A DNA stretch of 14,447 nt from CAZONU01 sp965370045 (GCA_965370045.1 CBDUSI010000115.1:1-14447), one strand, 5' to 3'; positions 1 through 8,146 are shown, counted from the stretch's first letter. A program made the numbers and translations. Notes: generated by a model from the letters alone, not told the origin.

Positions 1-55
1 AATCTGAACCATTCTGCCCCAATCACGACTGCTCCATTTTTCAACGGCCTGCTAG
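1..55. mobile_element. Possible end of a mobile element or repeat remnant
   Basis: This stretch is clearly richer in A and T than the coding DNA that follows, and no reading frame in it continues the receiver domain that starts at 56. Read on the minus strand, positions 55-36 give CTAGCAGGCCGTTGAAAAAT, which resembles the terminal sequences of some insertion elements as I remember them. The junction coincides with the point where the receiver domain is cut. No transposase is inside the window, so this is an inference from sequence style and position only. Confidence 0.25.
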
Positions 56-379
56 GCCCTGGAGCTGCTGCGCGAGGACGCATTCGATCTGTTGCTCCTC
101 GACCTGGTCATCCCGGACATCGCCGGGGTCGAACTCATCAGGCGCATCCGCGAGACGAACGCGGCCCTGAACATCGTTGTGGTTTCCGGCTACGCCGGCT
201 GCCTGGAGCAGCGCCGGCTGTCCGAAATGGGCGTCCGCCGGGTGATGTCCAAGCCCTTCAAGACCGTGGACCTCCTGGAAGCGGCGCACGCGCTGACCGG
301 AAGGCCTCGGGCGCTGATGGAGCTCTGGGGGCAGAATGTTCCGGGCCTGATGCCCGAGGAGGCCGGCGCCGCAGGCTGA
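56..379 (+). pseudogene. Response-regulator receiver domain, N-terminally truncated
   Basis: The frame opens directly after an in-frame TAG at 53-55 and reads into the second half of a CheY-like receiver domain. The phospho-acceptor aspartate is in LLLLDLVIPD (codon 101-103), the conserved Ser is in VVVSGY, and the conserved Lys is in VMSKPF (codon 251-253), followed by the usual last helix. The first strand and helix, with the acidic pair that binds magnesium, are missing. The nearest possible start is TTG at 92, inside strand 3, with only a poorly spaced GAGGA (74-78) upstream, so a working protein is unlikely. The gene ends at 379, four bases before the stop of the convergent efflux pump gene. 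It was probably a stand-alone response regulator or the receiver tail of a hybrid kinase before disruption. A frameshift or assembly join could give the same picture. The domain call is firm; the pseudogene call is moderate. Confidence 0.7.
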
Positions 380-383
380 GCCC

Positions 384-3300
384 TCACTCGCTCAGCAGAC
401 GCTCCCCCGGCGCGGCGGCGGCCTGCGTATCTTCTCCATCGCCCCAGAGCCAGCGCCACAGCCTCATCAAAGGCGCGCGCACGTCTTCGATTATCAAGTA
501 GAGGCTGGGCACCAGCAGCAGGGTGATGCCCGTAGCGAAGAGCAGACCGAAGCCCAGCGACAGCGCCATGGGGATCAGGAAGCGGGCCTGCCGCGAGGTC
601 TCGAAGATCATCGGGGCCAGCCCCCCGAAGGTGGTCAGCGTGGTGAGCATGATCGGCCGGAAGCGCTGGACGGCCGCGGACTGGATGGCCTCGCCCGGGG
701 CCATGCCAGCTTCTCTCTCCCGGCGGTTGGCGAAGTCGATCATGATCAGCGAGTCATTGACCACCACGCCGGAGAGGGCCACGATGCCGAACATGCTGGG
801 GATGCACAGGTCATAGCCCATCAGCAGGTGCCCCAGGATTGCGCCCACTATGCCGAAGGGGATGCTGGTCATCACGATCAGCGGCTGGGCGTAGCTGCGG
901 AAGGGAATGGCCAGCAGGGCGTAGATGGCCAGCATCGCAAGCACGAAGGTCACCTTCAGGCTGTCCAGGCTCTCGCGCATATCGGCGCGGTGCCCCTCGA
1001 ATCCGTACTGCAATCCCCGGTGCCTCTTCAGCAGGTCGGGAAGCACGGTGGCCTGAAGGTCGCCGAGCACCTCGCCGGCCTTGCTCCGGGGAGTGACGTC
1101 GGCGGAAACCTGCACGACGCGCCGGCCCCTGCGACGGTTGATGGTCATGTAGGCCCGTCCCCGCCTGACCGTGGCGATCTCCTTGAGGGGCACGTAGGTG
1201 TTCGCCGGCGTGCGGACCATCAGTTCGTCCACCGTGTACTCCGAGGCCCGCTCGCCCTCCGGCAGGCGGACCATCACTTTGATCTCGCTGCGCCCGCGCT
1301 GCTGGCGCAGCACCTCCGTGCCGTACAGGGCGCCGCGCACCTGGCGGGCCACCGCGAGCGCCGAGAGTCCCAGGCTCTTGCCCTCGGGCTTGATGGCGAA
1401 GTCCAACTGCTCCTTGCCCGGTTGAAACCCGTCGTCCACGTCCTTGACCCGGGGGTAGCTTCCCAGGCTCTCGGCCAGTTCGCGGCTGGCGAGCGCCAGG
1501 GCGGCCATGTCCCGGTGGCTGAGTTCCACGGCCACGGCCCGGCCGCGACTGCCCGGCCCCCCCGAGTCCGAGGCGAACTTGAGGTACTCCACGCCGACGA
1601 TTTCTCCCACCACCTGTCGCCAGCGGTTGGTGAACTCCTCGGTACTCATGGTCCTGTCGCGCACTTTCGAGTCGGCCAGCATGACGCGCATTCGGCCCGT
1701 GTGGCCCCCGCTCCGGCCGATGTCGGTGACGATTCCCTCGACCAGTTCATGGTGACCGCTTTCGGCCACCACCCGCCGCGCGCCGACCAGCAGCCGCTGC
1801 ATGATAGCCTTGGTCTTCTCCGCGGGGGCTCCGTAGGGCAGCACCAGGCTCGCCTCGGAGTAATCCGACTCCATGGCGGGGAACAGTCCGAAACCCATCC
1901 GTCCGCTCAGGGCGTAGGACAGCGTGATCGCCAGAACGGCTACCGCGACCGCAACGGTCAGGTAGCGGTGGCGAAGGGCCAGTTCCAGGAACGGGCCGTA
2001 GCGCCTGCGTACCCAGTTCTTGAACCCCGCGCCAAAGGCCTGCTGCTTGGCGTGCAGCCACGCCGAGAGCCCCCGCCGCCGCCGCTCGCCGTGGTGTCCC
2101 AGATGCGCCGGCAGGACGAATAGGCACTCGCCCAGCGAGATGATGAACACCGTGCAGACCACGACGGGGATCATCTTGAAGATATTGCCCATGACTCCCG
2201 GAATGAAGTACAGGGGCAGGAACGTGGCGATGTTCGTGAGGATGCTGAAGGTGACCGGCATGGCCACCTCGCGGGCCCCGCGCACCGCCGCCTTGGGGAA
2301 GCTCATGCCTTCCTGGTGGTAGTGGTAGATGTTTTCGCCGACCACGATGGCGTCGTCGACCACTATGCCCAGGCTGACGATGTAGGCGAACAGGGATATC
2401 ATGTTGATGGTGACGCCCGTGGCCGGCAGGACCAGGAACGAACCCAGGAAGGAGATGGGAATGCCCATCATCACCCAGAAGGCCAACCGGGCCTCAAGGA
2501 ACAGGCCCAGCAGGATCAGCACCAGGACCAGCCCGATGGCGCCGTTCTTGAGCAGCAGCTCCACGCGCTGGCGGTAGTAGCCCGCCTTGTCGCGGTAGAT
2601 GGCTGCCCCCATGCCCGGCGGCAGGCCGAGCTTGATCTCCTCCAGCTGCCGGCGCACCGCGTCGGAAACCTGGATGGGGGTCTGGTCGCCAACCCGGAAA
2701 ACTTCGATTTCCACGGCGGGCTGGCCGTTGTAAAGCGTGTGGCGGTCGGTGTCCGCGAAACCGTCCTGGATGGTGGCAATGTCCTCCAGCAGCACCTGCG
2801 CTCCGTCCGGGGCGTTCACGATCGGCAGCTTGGCGAACTGCCGGCCGTAATCGCGGCGTTCCTTCACGCGGACCAGTATCTCGCCCTTCTCGGTCTTAAG
2901 CCCTCCGCTGGGGACGTCCAGGGAGGCATTGCGCAGGCGCGCGGCCACCTCCGCCAGGGTGAGACCGTAGCGGCGCAGGTTCTCCTGGGAGACGTGGATG
3001 CCGATCTCCAGTGGCGGCAGCCCCTCGACCTCGATCTGGGTTATGCCCGGATCCTGCAGGAACTGGTCCCGGACCCTCTCCGCCAGCCCGTGGAGCGCGG
3101 TCTGTTCGACGTCCCCGTACAGGAACACCGAAAGGACTTCCCGCCGATGGGAGACGACGCTGACCGTGGGCTCTTCAGCCTCCTCGGGGAAGGTGCTTAT
3201 GCGGTCCACTTCGCTCTTGATGTCCTGGGCCACCTTCTCGGCGTCGACTCCCAGCAGCAGCTCGACGGTGACCGTTCCCCGTCCCTCGGAGGCCGTCGAG

Positions 3301-3572
3301 GAGACCTCGTCCACGCCGTCCAGGCCGCGGACCGCCTCCTCGACCGCCAGGATAATGCCGCTCTCCACCTCCTCGGGACTGGCCCCCGGGTAGGCAACCG
3401 TCACCCGAACCGCGTCGATATCGATGCTCGGGAAAAACTCCTGCTTCATGTTCCGCAGCGCCAGGAACCCGCCTATCAGGCAGAGAAGCATGATCAGGTT
3501 GGCCGCCACGGAATGGCCGGCCATCCAGGCTACCGGCCCGCGCTTGTCCCCGTTCGTCGTCGGCTGTTTCAT
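384..3572 (-). CDS. RND efflux pump, inner-membrane permease (AcrB/HAE1-type)
   Basis: This is the proton-driven inner-membrane pump of a tripartite efflux system; the substrate cannot be read from sequence. It has 1062 residues, normal for the family. The architecture is typical: one N-terminal helix (about 22-40), a large periplasmic porter region opening with FPSIDIDAVRVTVAYPGASP, helices 2-6 (about 340-490), helix 7 (about 538-555), a second periplasmic loop, and helices 8-12 (about 873-1028). Transmembrane helix 4 carries the proton-relay pair Asp406-Asp407 (GIVVDDAIVVGEN). In helix 10 the AcrB Lys940 position is occupied by Asn939 in GVVVNDSLIMIDF, as I recall from a branch of RND pumps. 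The start is ATG at 3572, ten bases after the fusion-protein stop, with GAGGT overlapping that stop. It is the last gene of the operon, and no terminator is visible before the convergent receiver remnant. Confidence 0.96.
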   Translation of the reverse strand: MKQPTTNGDKRGPVAWMAGHSVAANLIMLLCLIGGFLALRNMKQEFFPSIDIDAVRVTVAYPGASPEEVESGIILAVEEAVRGLDGVDEVSSTASEGRGTVTVELLLGVDAEKVAQDIKSEVDRISTFPEEAEEPTVSVVSHRREVLSVFLYGDVEQTALHGLAERVRDQFLQDPGITQIEVEGLPPLEIGIHVSQENLRRYGLTLAEVAARLRNASLDVPSGGLKTEKGEILVRVKERRDYGRQFAKLPIVNAPDGAQVLLEDIATIQDGFADTDRHTLYNGQPAVEIEVFRVGDQTPIQVSDAVRRQLEEIKLGLPPGMGAAIYRDKAGYYRQRVELLLKNGAIGLVLVLILLGLFLEARLAFWVMMGIPISFLGSFLVLPATGVTINMISLFAYIVSLGIVVDDAIVVGENIYHYHQEGMSFPKAAVRGAREVAMPVTFSILTNIATFLPLYFIPGVMGNIFKMIPVVVCTVFIISLGECLFVLPAHLGHHGERRRRGLSAWLHAKQQAFGAGFKNWVRRRYGPFLELALRHRYLTVAVAVAVLAITLSYALSGRMGFGLFPAMESDYSEASLVLPYGAPAEKTKAIMQRLLVGARRVVAESGHHELVEGIVTDIGRSGGHTGRMRVMLADSKVRDRTMSTEEFTNRWRQVVGEIVGVEYLKFASDSGGPGSRGRAVAVELSHRDMAALALASRELAESLGSYPRVKDVDDGFQPGKEQLDFAIKPEGKSLGLSALAVARQVRGALYGTEVLRQQRGRSEIKVMVRLPEGERASEYTVDELMVRTPANTYVPLKEIATVRRGRAYMTINRRRGRRVVQVSADVTPRSKAGEVLGDLQATVLPDLLKRHRGLQYGFEGHRADMRESLDSLKVTFVLAMLAIYALLAIPFRSYAQPLIVMTSIPFGIVGAILGHLLMGYDLCIPSMFGIVALSGVVVNDSLIMIDFANRREREAGMAPGEAIQSAAVQRFRPIMLTTLTTFGGLAPMIFETSRQARFLIPMALSLGFGLLFATGITLLLVPSLYLIIEDVRAPLMRLWRWLWGDGEDTQAAAAPGERLLSE

Positions 3573-3582
3573 GGCCGCGACC

Positions 3583-4893
3583 TCACCGCTTGACGCCCGG
3601 CTTCGGCGGTTTGCCGCGACTCTTGCCGGGCTTCCGATCCTTGTCGGTGGGAACGCGCAGGGCCATGTCCCGGGCCGCGGAGGCCAGGTCGCTGGTGACC
3701 ACCCGGTCCCCGGCCCGCAGTCCGCTCCCCACGTAAACCGTGTCCCGCCCGCGCCAGACGGTCTTCACTTCGCGGATGTCAAGCGTGTCGTCGGGCGCCA
3801 TGACCCATACCTTGTTTCCGTCGCGCAGCGCCGATTGGGAAATGGCTATCACGTTGTCCACTTCTATGCCCTCAATGACCGTGCGCACGTAAGCGCCCAG
3901 CAGCAGGGGCACCGCTGGCTTCTCGCCGCCCGCCTTCAGCCCCAGGGGGTCCTCCACCTCGATCAGCACCCGGGCCAGTCGCCCGGCGGGTTCCAAGTCG
4001 CCCAGCAGTCGCACCACCCGGCCGGACCTCTCCACCCGCCGGCCGCCGCCGCATTCCTGAATCACCCTGGCCGCCGAGCCGCCGGCGCCGGCCGCGTCGG
4101 GAAGCTTAATCCACTTCAGGCGGTCGACGGGAACCGAGACCCGCACCCAGAACCGGTCGGTGCCGATCAGCGTGGCCAGCCGAGATGCCGGGCCCACCAG
4201 TTGGCCGAGTTCCACGGTCTCTTCTTTCACTAACGCGTTAAACGGCGCGGCGATGGCCGTGCGTTTCAGGTTGAGTTCCGCCTGTCCCAGGGCGCTCCCG
4301 GCCGCGGCCAGCGCCGCCTTGGCCCGCGCCAGGTGCGGCTCCCTGAGGGCCAGGTCGCGCCGGGCGCCGGCGGTGTCCAGCTCCTTTTCGAGCAGCTCCC
4401 ATTCGCGCTTGGCGATGGCCCTGCGGCCTTCTTCCACTTTCAGGTTGAACTCCGCGTCGGCCAGCAGGGCGCGCTGTTTCTCCAGCGCCGTCTGGTAGTC
4501 GCGGGCGTCGACGCGCACCAGCACTCCCCCCGCCGGGAAGATGCCGCCGGGCACCAGGTTGGGGCTCTGCTCAACGACCCGGCCGGACACCTCGCTCTGG
4601 AGCTCGACCTGGCGCGCGGGCACCACCGTGCCCAGGGCCACGATCCGCACCCGCTGGCGGCCCGGGGCGGCGCGCATCACCTCCACCAGCGTGGACTCCG
4701 GCTTGCGGTCGCGCTTGTCAGGCTTGGGGGGGGTGAAGAACAGCGCGGCGGCGATGCCCCCGCCGGCGGCCAGCACCACCGCGCAAATGCCGCCCCGAGC
4801 CAGGGACTTGGCCTTGAACAACAGGCCGAGGACCAAGCTGATTATCCCGGCGATCCCCACGGCGCCGATTGCGAGCATTACTATGAGCTTCAT
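3583..4893 (-). CDS. RND efflux membrane-fusion (periplasmic adaptor) protein
   Basis: This is the adaptor that links the pump to the outer-membrane channel. It has 436 residues. The first biotinyl/lipoyl half is at about 92-130 (VELQSEVSGRVVEQSPNLVPGG), a charged alpha-helical hairpin at about 133-212, the second lipoyl half at about 213-240 (TAIAAPFNALVKEETVELGQ), then beta-barrel and membrane-proximal domains to about 412, and a Lys/Arg/Pro-rich tail. The N-terminus is unusual: two hydrophobic segments (about 3-26 and 35-53) are separated by a basic linker KAKSLARGG, where adaptors normally have one anchor or signal. By the positive-inside rule both ends would face the periplasm. The start is ATG at 4893, with AGGAGG six bases upstream and an ATGA overlap with the outer-membrane factor gene. 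A run of eight C on the coding strand (4733-4726) lies just after the second hydrophobic segment. Confidence 0.93.
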   Translation of the reverse strand: MKLIVMLAIGAVGIAGIISLVLGLLFKAKSLARGGICAVVLAAGGGIAAALFFTPPKPDKRDRKPESTLVEVMRAAPGRQRVRIVALGTVVPARQVELQSEVSGRVVEQSPNLVPGGIFPAGGVLVRVDARDYQTALEKQRALLADAEFNLKVEEGRRAIAKREWELLEKELDTAGARRDLALREPHLARAKAALAAAGSALGQAELNLKRTAIAAPFNALVKEETVELGQLVGPASRLATLIGTDRFWVRVSVPVDRLKWIKLPDAAGAGGSAARVIQECGGGRRVERSGRVVRLLGDLEPAGRLARVLIEVEDPLGLKAGGEKPAVPLLLGAYVRTVIEGIEVDNVIAISQSALRDGNKVWVMAPDDTLDIREVKTVWRGRDTVYVGSGLRAGDRVVTSDLASAARDMALRVPTDKDRKPGKSRGKPPKPGVKR

Positions 4894-6323
4894 TTCCCGC
4901 CTCCTGATGTCGTCCCTGTGCCGGGGCGTGGGAGCCCCCAGCTTCCCCCCAGCGCGCGGTAGAGCCCGATGCGCTGCTCGATGAGCGTCAGCCGGGCTTC
5001 GAGCTCGGCGCGCTCCAGGTTGTGCAGCGCGCCGAGGGCGATCAGCACCGGCAGGTAGTCGGTGGCCCCGTTGGCGTAGCGTTCGCGGGTGCGCGCCACC
5101 AGTCGCCGGGCCAGCTTGAGGCGCTCCTCGATGTTGGCCAGGTACTCGGCCCCGCGGCGCTCCCGCACCAGGGCGTCCTCGACTTCCTTGAGCGCGTCGA
5201 GCACCGTCTGGCCGTAACCGTGCAGGCGCTCGGAGCTCGCCGCGCGGGCGCGCTGGACCTCGGCCTTGCGCCGGCCGGCGTCGAAGACCGGCGCCAGCAG
5301 ATTGGCGGCCATGCTCGCCAGCCAGTTGTCAAAGAGGTCGCGAAGCTTCGCCGACTCGGTCTCGGCCCGCGCCGACAGGCTCAGGCGCGGGAAGCGGTCG
5401 GCCACCGCCACCGCCACCCGCCGGTCGGCGGCGGCCAGGCGCAGGTGCGCGGCACGCACGTCCGGCCGTCGGCGGAGGAGCTCGGCGGGCAGCCCGGTGG
5501 CCGGCAGCTCGGGCAGAGCGGGCAGCGCGCGGCGCCGGCCGGCCACCGGGGCCCTGGGCGGCTCGCCGAGCAGCACGGCCAGCTGGTGTTCCAGCACCTG
5601 CCCGCGCTGCCGCGCCAGGGTCGTCGCCCCCGCGGTGACCTTGACCTCCTGGCGCTGCTGGAGGACGTCCACCGCCGAGCCCTGGCCCTGCTTGAAGCGC
5701 AGCTCGGTGAGCTTCAGGAAGTCGCGGTTAACCTTGGCCTGCCTGGCCAGGAGGTCGAGCTCGGCGCGAGTCTTGACCAGGCGGTACCAGGCGCGGGCCA
5801 CCTCGGCGGACAGGCTCATGGCCGCGGCGTCCACGTCCTCGCGGCTCGCGGCGGCGTCGGCGGTCGCGGCGTGCTTCCCGGCGCGCACCCGGCCCCAGAG
5901 GTCCAGCTCGTAGCTGGCCGCCGCGTTCAGCGTGAAGCGGCTGCTGTAAGTGACGTCGCTGGTGCTGACCATGGCCGCCGCGCCGCTCCTCTGCACGCTG
6001 CGGGTGCGGCTCGCGCCGCCACCTGCAGTAACCTCCGGCCAGAGCGCGGCGCCGGACTTGCGCGCGGTGGCCTCGGCCTGGGCCAGCCGGTCCCAGGCGA
6101 CCTTTAGGTTCAGGTTGCCGGCCAGGGCGCGCTTCTCCAACGCCTCAAGCTGGCCGTCGCCGAAGCTCGTCCACCACCGGGCCGGCGCGGGTCCGCCGCC
6201 GGGGACCGAGAACCCCGCGGGCACCTCGACGGGCGAGGCGGTCCTTCGCGGCTCTCGTCTGCAGGAAATCACTCCGGCGGCGGCCAGCGCCAAAATGCAG
6301 GCCACGGTGCGCCGTAGTCTCAT
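4890..6323 (-). CDS. Outer-membrane efflux factor, NodT-family lipoprotein
   Basis: This is a TolC-like outer-membrane channel of the NodT/OprM type. It has 477 residues with a lipoprotein signal: a basic start MRLRR, a hydrophobic core, then lipobox VIS-C with Cys21 as the predicted lipidation site. Two outer-membrane-efflux repeats follow. The first includes NLNLKVAWDRLAQAEATARK and the loop QGQGSAVDVLQQRQEV. The second opens with the family hallmark LLRRRPDVRAAHLRLAAADR followed by FPRLSLSA. The start is ATG at 6323, chosen because it overlaps the regulator stop as ATGA and gives the signal peptide; the longer open frame upstream only shadows the regulator. It ends in an ATGA overlap with the fusion-protein gene. 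The three efflux genes are therefore likely translated in coupled fashion. The family call is firm; the substrate is unknown. Confidence 0.95.
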   Translation of the reverse strand: MRLRRTVACILALAAAGVISCRREPRRTASPVEVPAGFSVPGGGPAPARWWTSFGDGQLEALEKRALAGNLNLKVAWDRLAQAEATARKSGAALWPEVTAGGGASRTRSVQRSGAAAMVSTSDVTYSSRFTLNAAASYELDLWGRVRAGKHAATADAAASREDVDAAAMSLSAEVARAWYRLVKTRAELDLLARQAKVNRDFLKLTELRFKQGQGSAVDVLQQRQEVKVTAGATTLARQRGQVLEHQLAVLLGEPPRAPVAGRRRALPALPELPATGLPAELLRRRPDVRAAHLRLAAADRRVAVAVADRFPRLSLSARAETESAKLRDLFDNWLASMAANLLAPVFDAGRRKAEVQRARAASSERLHGYGQTVLDALKEVEDALVRERRGAEYLANIEERLKLARRLVARTRERYANGATDYLPVLIALGALHNLERAELEARLTLIEQRIGLYRALGGSWGLPRPGTGTTSGGGK

Positions 6324-6991
6324 GACTTTGCCCTGCCTTTCTTCTTCTTTCCGCCGCGGGCGCGGGCCTTGGCCCTCACCGCCGCCAGCGAGAAGTCGGT
6401 CACGTGCTCGGCAATTTTCTCGATGCCCTTGGGCGTGAGCTTCACATGCTTGTATATCCTGGGAATCACGTTCTGCGCGACCATGTAGTAGACGCACTGG
6501 CCCGCGATGCTGGCCACGCAGAGCTCCACCGTTTCGGGCCGCGCGCCCTTCCCCAGGACTTCGGCGACCAGCCCGCGGAGCGCCTCGAAGTGGCGGCGGA
6601 TGCCCTTCTCGACGAGGGCGCGCAGCGCCGGACCGGGCTCGGCGGTCTCCCGGGCCATGATCTTGCGGTGCCAGGCGGGCTGGTCGGAGTCCAGCCGGTT
6701 GAGCAGGAAGCCGCGCACGAAGGCGTGCAGCCGCTCGCGGGGCCGCTCGGAGGCCACGCGCTCCATGTCCATGGGGTGCTTCTTCATGGTGAAGTGGAAG
6801 ACGTGCAGCAGCACGGCCTCGTAGAGCTTCGCCTTGTCGCCGAAGTGGTAGTTGACCGCGGCCACGTTGGCCCCGGCGGCGTCGCATATTTCCCGGACGG
6901 TGGCCGCGTGGAAACCGCGCTCGGCGAAGACTTGGCCGGCGGCCTCCAGCAGCCTGTCACGAGTTTCCTGACCCGGCGCTGCGGACGGCAT
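6320..6991 (-). CDS. TetR-family regulator with CerR/DUF1956-like C-terminus
   Basis: This is a one-component repressor-type regulator of 223 residues, the first gene of the efflux operon. The N-terminal TetR DNA-binding domain spans about 8-55 and contains the signature GFHAATVREICDAAGANVAA followed by VNYHFGDKAKLY. The C-terminal ligand domain (FLLNRLDSDQPAWHRKIMARETAEPGPA and on) resembles the DUF1956/CerR-like group, often found with efflux genes. The tail is strongly basic (RAKARARGGKKKKGRAKS). I chose ATG at 6991 over the upstream TTG at 7027 because a strong GGGAGGA lies five bases before it (7003-6997). The gene ends in an ATGA overlap with the outer-membrane factor gene. Being cotranscribed with the pump genes, it very probably represses its own promoter. 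The inducer is unknown. Confidence 0.93.
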   Translation of the reverse strand: MPSAAPGQETRDRLLEAAGQVFAERGFHAATVREICDAAGANVAAVNYHFGDKAKLYEAVLLHVFHFTMKKHPMDMERVASERPRERLHAFVRGFLLNRLDSDQPAWHRKIMARETAEPGPALRALVEKGIRRHFEALRGLVAEVLGKGARPETVELCVASIAGQCVYYMVAQNVIPRIYKHVKLTPKGIEKIAEHVTDFSLAAVRAKARARGGKKKKGRAKS

Positions 6992-7033
6992 GGAGTTCCT
7001 CCCTCGTTCGGCGGACCCAGTTCTCAAACCATA

Positions 7034-7061
7034 GTTTTAAACAGTTGTTTGACTACGTCCA
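7034..7061 (-). promoter_or_regulatory. Candidate promoter of the efflux operon
   Basis: On the minus strand TGGACG (7061-7056) and TAAAAC (7039-7034) are 16 bases apart, each matching four of six sigma70 consensus bases. It lies about 40 bases upstream of the chosen regulator start. The match is modest, but the region is the only AT-rich spot upstream of the operon. Confidence 0.35.
7039..7050. promoter_or_regulatory. Candidate TetR-regulator operator
   Basis: AAACAGTTGTTT is a palindrome with five-base arms AAACA/TGTTT around GT. It lies within the spacer of the candidate efflux promoter, where a bound TetR dimer would block RNA polymerase. Many TetR regulators bind short palindromes like this just upstream of their own gene. 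Binding is inferred. Confidence 0.4.
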
Positions 7062-7106
7062 GCGCAGAAAACCCCGAAATTCCACAAGCCTCTTTGGCTC
7101 AAGCGG

Positions 7107-7118
7107 ATAGACGTCTAT
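7107..7118. promoter_or_regulatory. Perfect 12-base palindrome in intergenic DNA
   Basis: ATAGACGTCTAT is exactly self-complementary. It lies in the gap between the SDR gene end (7157) and the efflux promoter, about 46 bases upstream of that promoter's -35 box. It could be a second regulator site or chance. A five-base stem CGCCG/CGGCG (7139-7153) without a T-run lies closer to the SDR stop and is too weak to call a terminator. Confidence 0.25.
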
Positions 7119-7156
7119 GTGGCGCGGTTGTTCGCGGACGCCGCTTGCCGGCGGGG

Positions 7157-8146
7157 TCAGGCGGGGCGCTTGCCCATGTCTTCAATAATCTCGGACAGAG
7201 TGTCTTCCAAGGGCGCTTCCGGCGCGAAGCCGATGGCCTTCCTGAGCCGCGAGATGTCAGGGACGCGCCTTTCCATGTCCACGAAGTCCTCGCCGTAGAC
7301 CTCGCGATAGCTCCTGGTCTCGATGGGCGAATCGCTTCCGGTCATCTGCTTGACCTTGCGGGCCAGGTCCATGATCGAAATCTCGCGGTCGCTGCCCACG
7401 TTGAAGACTGTGCCGGCGGCTTCCTGGCAGTCAATCAGAGCGACCAGGCAGCGGACCACCTCGCTCACCGCCCCGAAGCAGCGTCGCTGGGTGCCGTCGC
7501 CGTGGACGGTGAGCGGCTCGCCTCGCAGGGCACGGCCGACGAAGGTGGGCACCACCATGCCGTAGTGCCCCACCTGACGCGGCCCGATGGTGTTGAAAAG
7601 CCGCGCGATGGTGACCGGCAGCGACTCCGAGTGGTAATAGGCGTAGGCGTGGAACTCGTCGAGCAGCTTGCCGGCGGCGTAGCACCAGCGGCGGTGGCGG
7701 CTGTTGCCGATTATCGAATCGTCTTCCTCGCTGAAGGCCTTCTTGGGGTTCGAACCGTAGACTTCGCTGGTCGAGGTGATCAGCAGGCGCTTGCGATGGC
7801 GGCTCGCGAAGCGCAGGACCGCTTCGGTGGTGTGCAGGTTCTTCTCGATGGTCTCGACCGTGTTCTCCATGACCTTGCGGACGCCGACCACCGCGGCCAG
7901 GTGAAAAACCGCGTCCGCGTCCGCGGCCAGCTTCTCCAGGAGTTCGCCGTCCGCGGCCGAGCTGGTTTCCACTATGAGGTCGGGATGCCCCGCAAGCGCC
8001 GCGAGGTTGTCCAGCGATCCGGTGGAAAGGTCGTCGATAACCGTTACCCGCCAGCCACCGGCCACCAGCAGCTCGGTCAGGTGACTGCCAATAAAGCCCG
8101 CGCCGCCGGTCACCAGTGCGTGACGCTTTGCGGCCTGGCTTGCCAT
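7157..8146 (-). CDS. NAD-dependent epimerase/dehydratase (extended SDR)
   Basis: This is a cytoplasmic nucleotide-sugar-modifying enzyme of the extended short-chain dehydrogenase family, 329 residues, full length. It has the Rossmann NAD-binding motif TGGAGFIGSH (13-22), an acidic residue at the end of strand 2 (VIDDLSTG), FHLAAVVG (81-88), the catalytic Ser/Thr in STSEVYG (125-131), and the catalytic pair Tyr156 and Lys160 (CYAAGK). NTIGPRQ (185-191) and FNVGSD follow. The start is ATG at 8146, with AGGAG six bases upstream. The overall pattern is closest to UDP-glucose 4-epimerase or UDP-glucuronate decarboxylase-like enzymes; the exact substrate cannot be fixed. It is divergent from mannose-1-phosphate guanylyltransferase, which suggests a shared role in surface polysaccharide or glycan precursor supply. 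Confidence 0.93.
   Translation of the reverse strand: MASQAAKRHALVTGGAGFIGSHLTELLVAGGWRVTVIDDLSTGSLDNLAALAGHPDLIVETSSAADGELLEKLAADADAVFHLAAVVGVRKVMENTVETIEKNLHTTEAVLRFASRHRKRLLITSTSEVYGSNPKKAFSEEDDSIIGNSRHRRWCYAAGKLLDEFHAYAYYHSESLPVTIARLFNTIGPRQVGHYGMVVPTFVGRALRGEPLTVHGDGTQRRCFGAVSEVVRCLVALIDCQEAAGTVFNVGSDREISIMDLARKVKQMTGSDSPIETRSYREVYGEDFVDMERRVPDISRLRKAIGFAPEAPLEDTLSEIIEDMGKRPA

Noticed and set aside
828..3593. Long plus-strand open frames (828-2123 and 2316-3593) opposite the RND pump
   Set aside because: They lie antisense to a full-length, well-conserved pump gene. Their products are rich in His, Gln, Gly and Ala without any family motif, which is typical for shadow frames in GC-rich DNA.
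6324..6887. N-terminal extension of the outer-membrane factor frame
   Set aside because: The upstream part only shadows the TetR gene in another frame. ATG at 6323 gives a clear lipoprotein signal and an ATGA overlap.
7139..7153. Terminator for the SDR gene
   Set aside because: The stem is only five bases and no T-run follows on the minus strand.
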